Part shown: piece after piece, positions 6,344 to 8,437 of the stretch
Numbering within the stretch: position 1 is the first letter of the stretch
Layout: the number at the start of each line of letters is the position of its first letter
Assembly (NCBI GenBank): GCA_024683115.1
Contig: JAIKYM010000162.1
Span: forward strand, 1-8,437
Direction of reading: 5' to 3'
DNA from: Bacilli bacterium
Lineage (GTDB): Bacteria; Bacillota_I; Bacilli_A; RF39; UBA660
DNA: 8,437 bases
The notes under the pieces: model-generated
Databases searched by the model: none
Told to the model about the DNA's origin: nothing
The model's input: the letters and a program-made list of their open reading frames with translations, nothing else
Position numbers and translations under genes: made by a program

Positions 6344-7138
6344 ATGTATGTAGAAGTTTTATTATTAGCTGCAATTATCTTAATTATAATGCAATATATT
6401 GGTGGATTCAGTATCAATAAATTCGTTGATGATAATTCAGTATATTTTCAAAAATTAAAAGAATCAGATTTTGAATTCTATGCAAAGGCCAAATATGGTG
6501 AAGCTGTTAATATTGATTCGTTATTTAATTCAAGATTAAAGAATGGATTAATAGTATCTTTACTCGTAGGTTTCTTATTTATATCTGCATTTAAAAATGG
6601 AGTAATGTTCTTAATATTATTTGGTGTATTCTTTGTAATGTTTAAATTACCATATATACAATTAAAGAACTACTATAAATCTCACTTACATTTAATTGAT
6701 ACACAATTACCATATTACTTAAAGAATTTGGAAATCTTAATACAACACTATACAGTTCCTGTTGCTTTAGGTAAATCTGTTGGTGATGCTCCTGAAATCT
6801 TCAAAGAAGGTTTAAAGGAAATGATTGAAAAGATTAACGCCGGTGATTCTTCGATACAACCATATATGGATTTTGCGAAGGATTTCCCAGTTAGAGATTC
6901 AATGAGAATGATGCGTTTATTATATCGTTTAGGATTAGGTAAACAAGAAAGAAAACAAGAACAATTATTAACTTTCTCAAGAAATATTTCTGCTTTACAA
7001 CAAAAAGCAAGAGAAGCAAGATATAAAAGCCGTTTGGATAAGATGGAAAGTAAAACAATGCGTATGTTAGTATTCACTGGTATCGGTGTTATGGCATTAC
7101 TATTACTATCAATCTTACAAACATTCTCAGGTATGTAG
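6344..7138 (+). CDS. TadC-like T2SSF-family inner-membrane platform protein
   Basis: A 264-residue integral membrane protein. Predicted membrane segments lie at about 3-19, 67-83, 84-101 and 240-258, with a soluble helical region of about 135 residues (103-238) between the last two. That region holds a hydrophobic helix LIDTQLPYYLKNLEILIQ (117-134) followed by a long, very basic stretch (RKQEQ...QQKAREARYKSRLDKMESKTMR, 203-240), typical of the cytoplasmic T2SSF domain as it returns to the membrane. This suits TadC, the partner of TadB in the platform. A longer frame with GTG at 6305 exists but lies wholly inside the preceding gene and has no SD. The ATG at 6344 follows the upstream TAA by one base and has a GGGGG stretch (6330-6334) nine bases ahead inside the TadB-like gene, indicating translational coupling. 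A hairpin terminator follows directly, so this is the last gene of the operon. Confidence 0.72.
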   Translation: MYVEVLLLAAIILIIMQYIGGFSINKFVDDNSVYFQKLKESDFEFYAKAKYGEAVNIDSLFNSRLKNGLIVSLLVGFLFISAFKNGVMFLILFGVFFVMFKLPYIQLKNYYKSHLHLIDTQLPYYLKNLEILIQHYTVPVALGKSVGDAPEIFKEGLKEMIEKINAGDSSIQPYMDFAKDFPVRDSMRMMRLLYRLGLGKQERKQEQLLTFSRNISALQQKAREARYKSRLDKMESKTMRMLVFTGIGVMALLLLSILQTFSGM

Positions 7139-7163
7139 AACACGATTTATATCGTGTTTTATT
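7139..7163 (+). terminator. Intrinsic terminator ending the Tad-like operon
   Basis: AACACGAT (7139-7146) pairs perfectly with ATCGTGTT (7151-7158) around the loop TTAT, followed by TTATTT after the T's that close the stem. It begins immediately after the TAG of the TadC-like gene, so the operon has no further gene downstream. Confidence 0.8.
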
Positions 7164-7170
7164 TATAAAA

Positions 7171-7199
7171 TTGATTTTTATATGATATTAATTTATAAT
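7171..7199 (+). promoter_or_regulatory. Promoter of sufS
   Basis: TTGATT (7171-7176) and a perfect TATAAT (7194-7199) are separated by exactly 17 bases, a standard vegetative sigma factor arrangement. Transcription would begin near 7206, leaving a leader of only about 16 bases that is almost entirely the SD. No regulatory hairpin or long leader is visible. Confidence 0.75.
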
Positions 7200-7208
7200 T
7201 TTATATGT

Positions 7209-7217
7209 GGAAGTGAT
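7209..7217 (+). promoter_or_regulatory. Shine-Dalgarno site deciding the sufS start
   Basis: GGAAGTGAT followed after TACT by ATG at 7222. The in-frame GTG at 7207 overlaps this site and sits at the predicted transcription start, so it cannot be the start codon. Confidence 0.75.
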
Positions 7218-7221
7218 TACT

Positions 7222-8415
7222 ATGAATAGAAATGATTTTCCTATTCTTAATGAATTAACTTATTTTGATAATTCGGCTACTACTTTAAAACCAAGAGTAG
7301 TTATAGATAAGATAAATAGTTATTATTTAGATTATCCTGCTAATATTCATAGAGGGGAATATAATATCGCTGAAGTAGCTGAAGAGGAATACAATAAAGC
7401 AAGATCTATAGTTGCTTCTTTTGTTGGTGCAAATGAAGATGAAATAGTATTTACTTCTGGATGTACTGATTCATTAAATATGGTTATAAATGGTTATTTT
7501 AAAAACATATTAAGACAAGGTGATGAAGTAATTATTAGTAAAGCTGAACATGCTTCTTTAGTATTACCTTGGTTTAATCTAGTTAATGAAATTGGTATTG
7601 TTATTAAATATGTTGATTTGGATGATAATTATCATGTAACGATTGATAATATTATTAATGCTATTACTGAAAAGACTAAAGTAATATCATTAGCTCACGT
7701 AACAAATGTTATAGGTGATATTAGACCTGTTAAAGATATTTGTAGAATATCACATGAAAAAGGTATTAAAGTATTAGTAGATGGTGCGCAAAGTGTTCCA
7801 CATATGAAAGTTGATGTTAAAGATTTAGATGTTGATTTCTTAACCTTCTCAGGTCATAAGATGTGTGGACCAACGGGTATTGGTGTTTTATATGGTAAAA
7901 GTGAATTATTGGATAAAATGATACCACAAAGATTAGGTGGAGGAATGAATTCATCTTTTGATACTCCTAAAAGTATAGTTTTAAAGAATACTCCAATTAG
8001 ATTTGAAGCAGGAACACCTAATATAGCTGGTGCAATTGGTTTAGGTGAAGCCGTTAATTATATTTATTCTATAGGAATGGATAATATATATAAGCATGAA
8101 TGCGAATTAAAGGAATATTTCTTGAATAAAGTTAAAGATATAGATTATATTCAGGTATTAAATAATAAATCTGATTCAGGTATTATATCATTTGTAATTG
8201 ATGATATATTCCCTCAAGATGTAGGTTATTATTTAAATAAATATAATATATGTGTAAGAACAGGTAATCACTGTGCTAAGATACTTAAACATGTAACTGG
8301 TATAGATCAAACTATTAGAGTATCTTTATATTTCTATAATACTAAAGAAGAAATAGATAGGTTAGTTGAGCTATTAAGTGATAAGAATAAAATGATGAAG
8401 GAGATGTTAGTATAA
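7222..8415 (+). CDS. sufS: Cysteine desulfurase SufS
   Basis: A PLP-dependent class V aminotransferase-fold enzyme of 397 residues, a normal length for the SufS group. It takes sulfur from L-cysteine, forms a persulfide on its own cysteine and hands it to the SUF Fe-S cluster assembly machinery in the cytoplasm. Seen: YFDNSATT near the N-terminus (14-21), TSGCTDSLN (78-86), AEHASL with PLP-stacking His110, VDGAQSVPH with Asp187, the PLP Schiff-base SGHKMCGP (Lys213), FEAGTPN (261-267) and catalytic Cys351 in RTGNHCAK. The common SufS form is RAGHHCAQP, so the Asn and the missing Pro are a variant, but Cys and Arg are kept. IRVSLYFYNT (365-374) closes the active site as usual. The start is set by the SD at 7209-7217. 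The gene has its own promoter after the Tad-like terminator, so it is not part of that operon. All 12 Arg codons are AGA/AGG. SufS-type rather than IscS-type is inferred from the length, the motif spacing and the neighbouring start. Confidence 0.92.
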   Translation: MNRNDFPILNELTYFDNSATTLKPRVVIDKINSYYLDYPANIHRGEYNIAEVAEEEYNKARSIVASFVGANEDEIVFTSGCTDSLNMVINGYFKNILRQGDEVIISKAEHASLVLPWFNLVNEIGIVIKYVDLDDNYHVTIDNIINAITEKTKVISLAHVTNVIGDIRPVKDICRISHEKGIKVLVDGAQSVPHMKVDVKDLDVDFLTFSGHKMCGPTGIGVLYGKSELLDKMIPQRLGGGMNSSFDTPKSIVLKNTPIRFEAGTPNIAGAIGLGEAVNYIYSIGMDNIYKHECELKEYFLNKVKDIDYIQVLNNKSDSGIISFVIDDIFPQDVGYYLNKYNICVRTGNHCAKILKHVTGIDQTIRVSLYFYNTKEEIDRLVELLSDKNKMMKEMLV

Positions 8416-8437
8416 ATGGATGTTGAAACTAAAAGAG
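8416..8437 (+). CDS. Start of next gene, probably SufU-type Fe-S scaffold/transfer protein (5' partial)
   Basis: The ATG follows the sufS TAA without a gap and in the same frame, giving MDVETKR before the window ends. AAGGAG near the end of sufS (about 8398-8403) could be its SD, with a rather long spacer of about 12 bases, so its translation is probably coupled to that of sufS. In Bacilli the gene after sufS is usually sufU, whose product accepts sulfur from SufS, and a short charged N-terminus would suit it. Only seven residues are visible, so the identity is inferred from position alone. Confidence 0.5.

Noticed and set aside
6748..7143. Minus-strand 131-codon frame over the end of the TadC-like gene
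   Set aside because: It is antisense to a convincing membrane-protein gene, runs into the terminator hairpin, has no promoter seen and no family resemblance.
1..8437. Mycoplasma-type genetic code (TGA read as Trp)
   Set aside because: Long genes run through without TGA, and Trp residues at conserved positions are TGG, so the standard bacterial code explains everything.

Overview
The window is AT-rich. It uses strong Shine-Dalgarno sites of the AAGG(A)GGTGAT kind and TTGA/TATAAT promoters. The Fe-S gene at the right end is of the SufS type, and its position next to the start of another gene fits a Bacilli-style SUF locus. Together this points to a low-GC Bacillota lineage, perhaps one of the uncultured gut Bacilli. 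Trp is encoded by TGG and no reading frame is interrupted by TGA, so the standard code fits and the UGA-Trp code of Mycoplasma does not. Identification to genus is not possible from this sequence.

Left part (1-2009): the 3' end of a plus-strand gene resembling the nucleoside 2-deoxyribosyltransferase fold meets a two-gene minus-strand operon at a bidirectional terminator (441-471). That operon encodes a CPBP-family membrane protein with a degraded first catalytic motif and a membrane-anchored calcineurin-like metallophosphoesterase of the YkuE/YaeI kind.

Centre (2054-7163): a self-contained plus-strand operon with an extended -10 promoter at its start and a hairpin terminator at its end. It holds five genes: two tandem SAF/CpaB-like membrane-anchored proteins, a CpaF/TadA-type secretion ATPase with an unusual Gln/Pro/Thr-rich tail of about 190 residues, and two T2SSF-type membrane proteins in the TadB and TadC positions. 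These are the motor, platform and CpaB-like parts of a Tad (Flp-type) type IV filament system. The operon has no pilin, minor pilin, prepilin peptidase, secretin or CpaE gene. CGT arginine codons are common in the three machinery genes and absent from the flanking genes, which suggests the machinery is expressed at a different level.

Right part (7171-8437): a well-formed promoter drives sufS (cysteine desulfurase). Its stop codon is followed directly by the ATG of a second gene that runs off the window and is probably the SufU scaffold.

The start codons of several genes were moved downstream of the longest possible reading frame, because the Shine-Dalgarno sequence itself contains or overlaps an in-frame GTG or ATG. 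The main point of interest is the minimal pilin-less Tad-like operon and the repeat-bearing tail of its ATPase.
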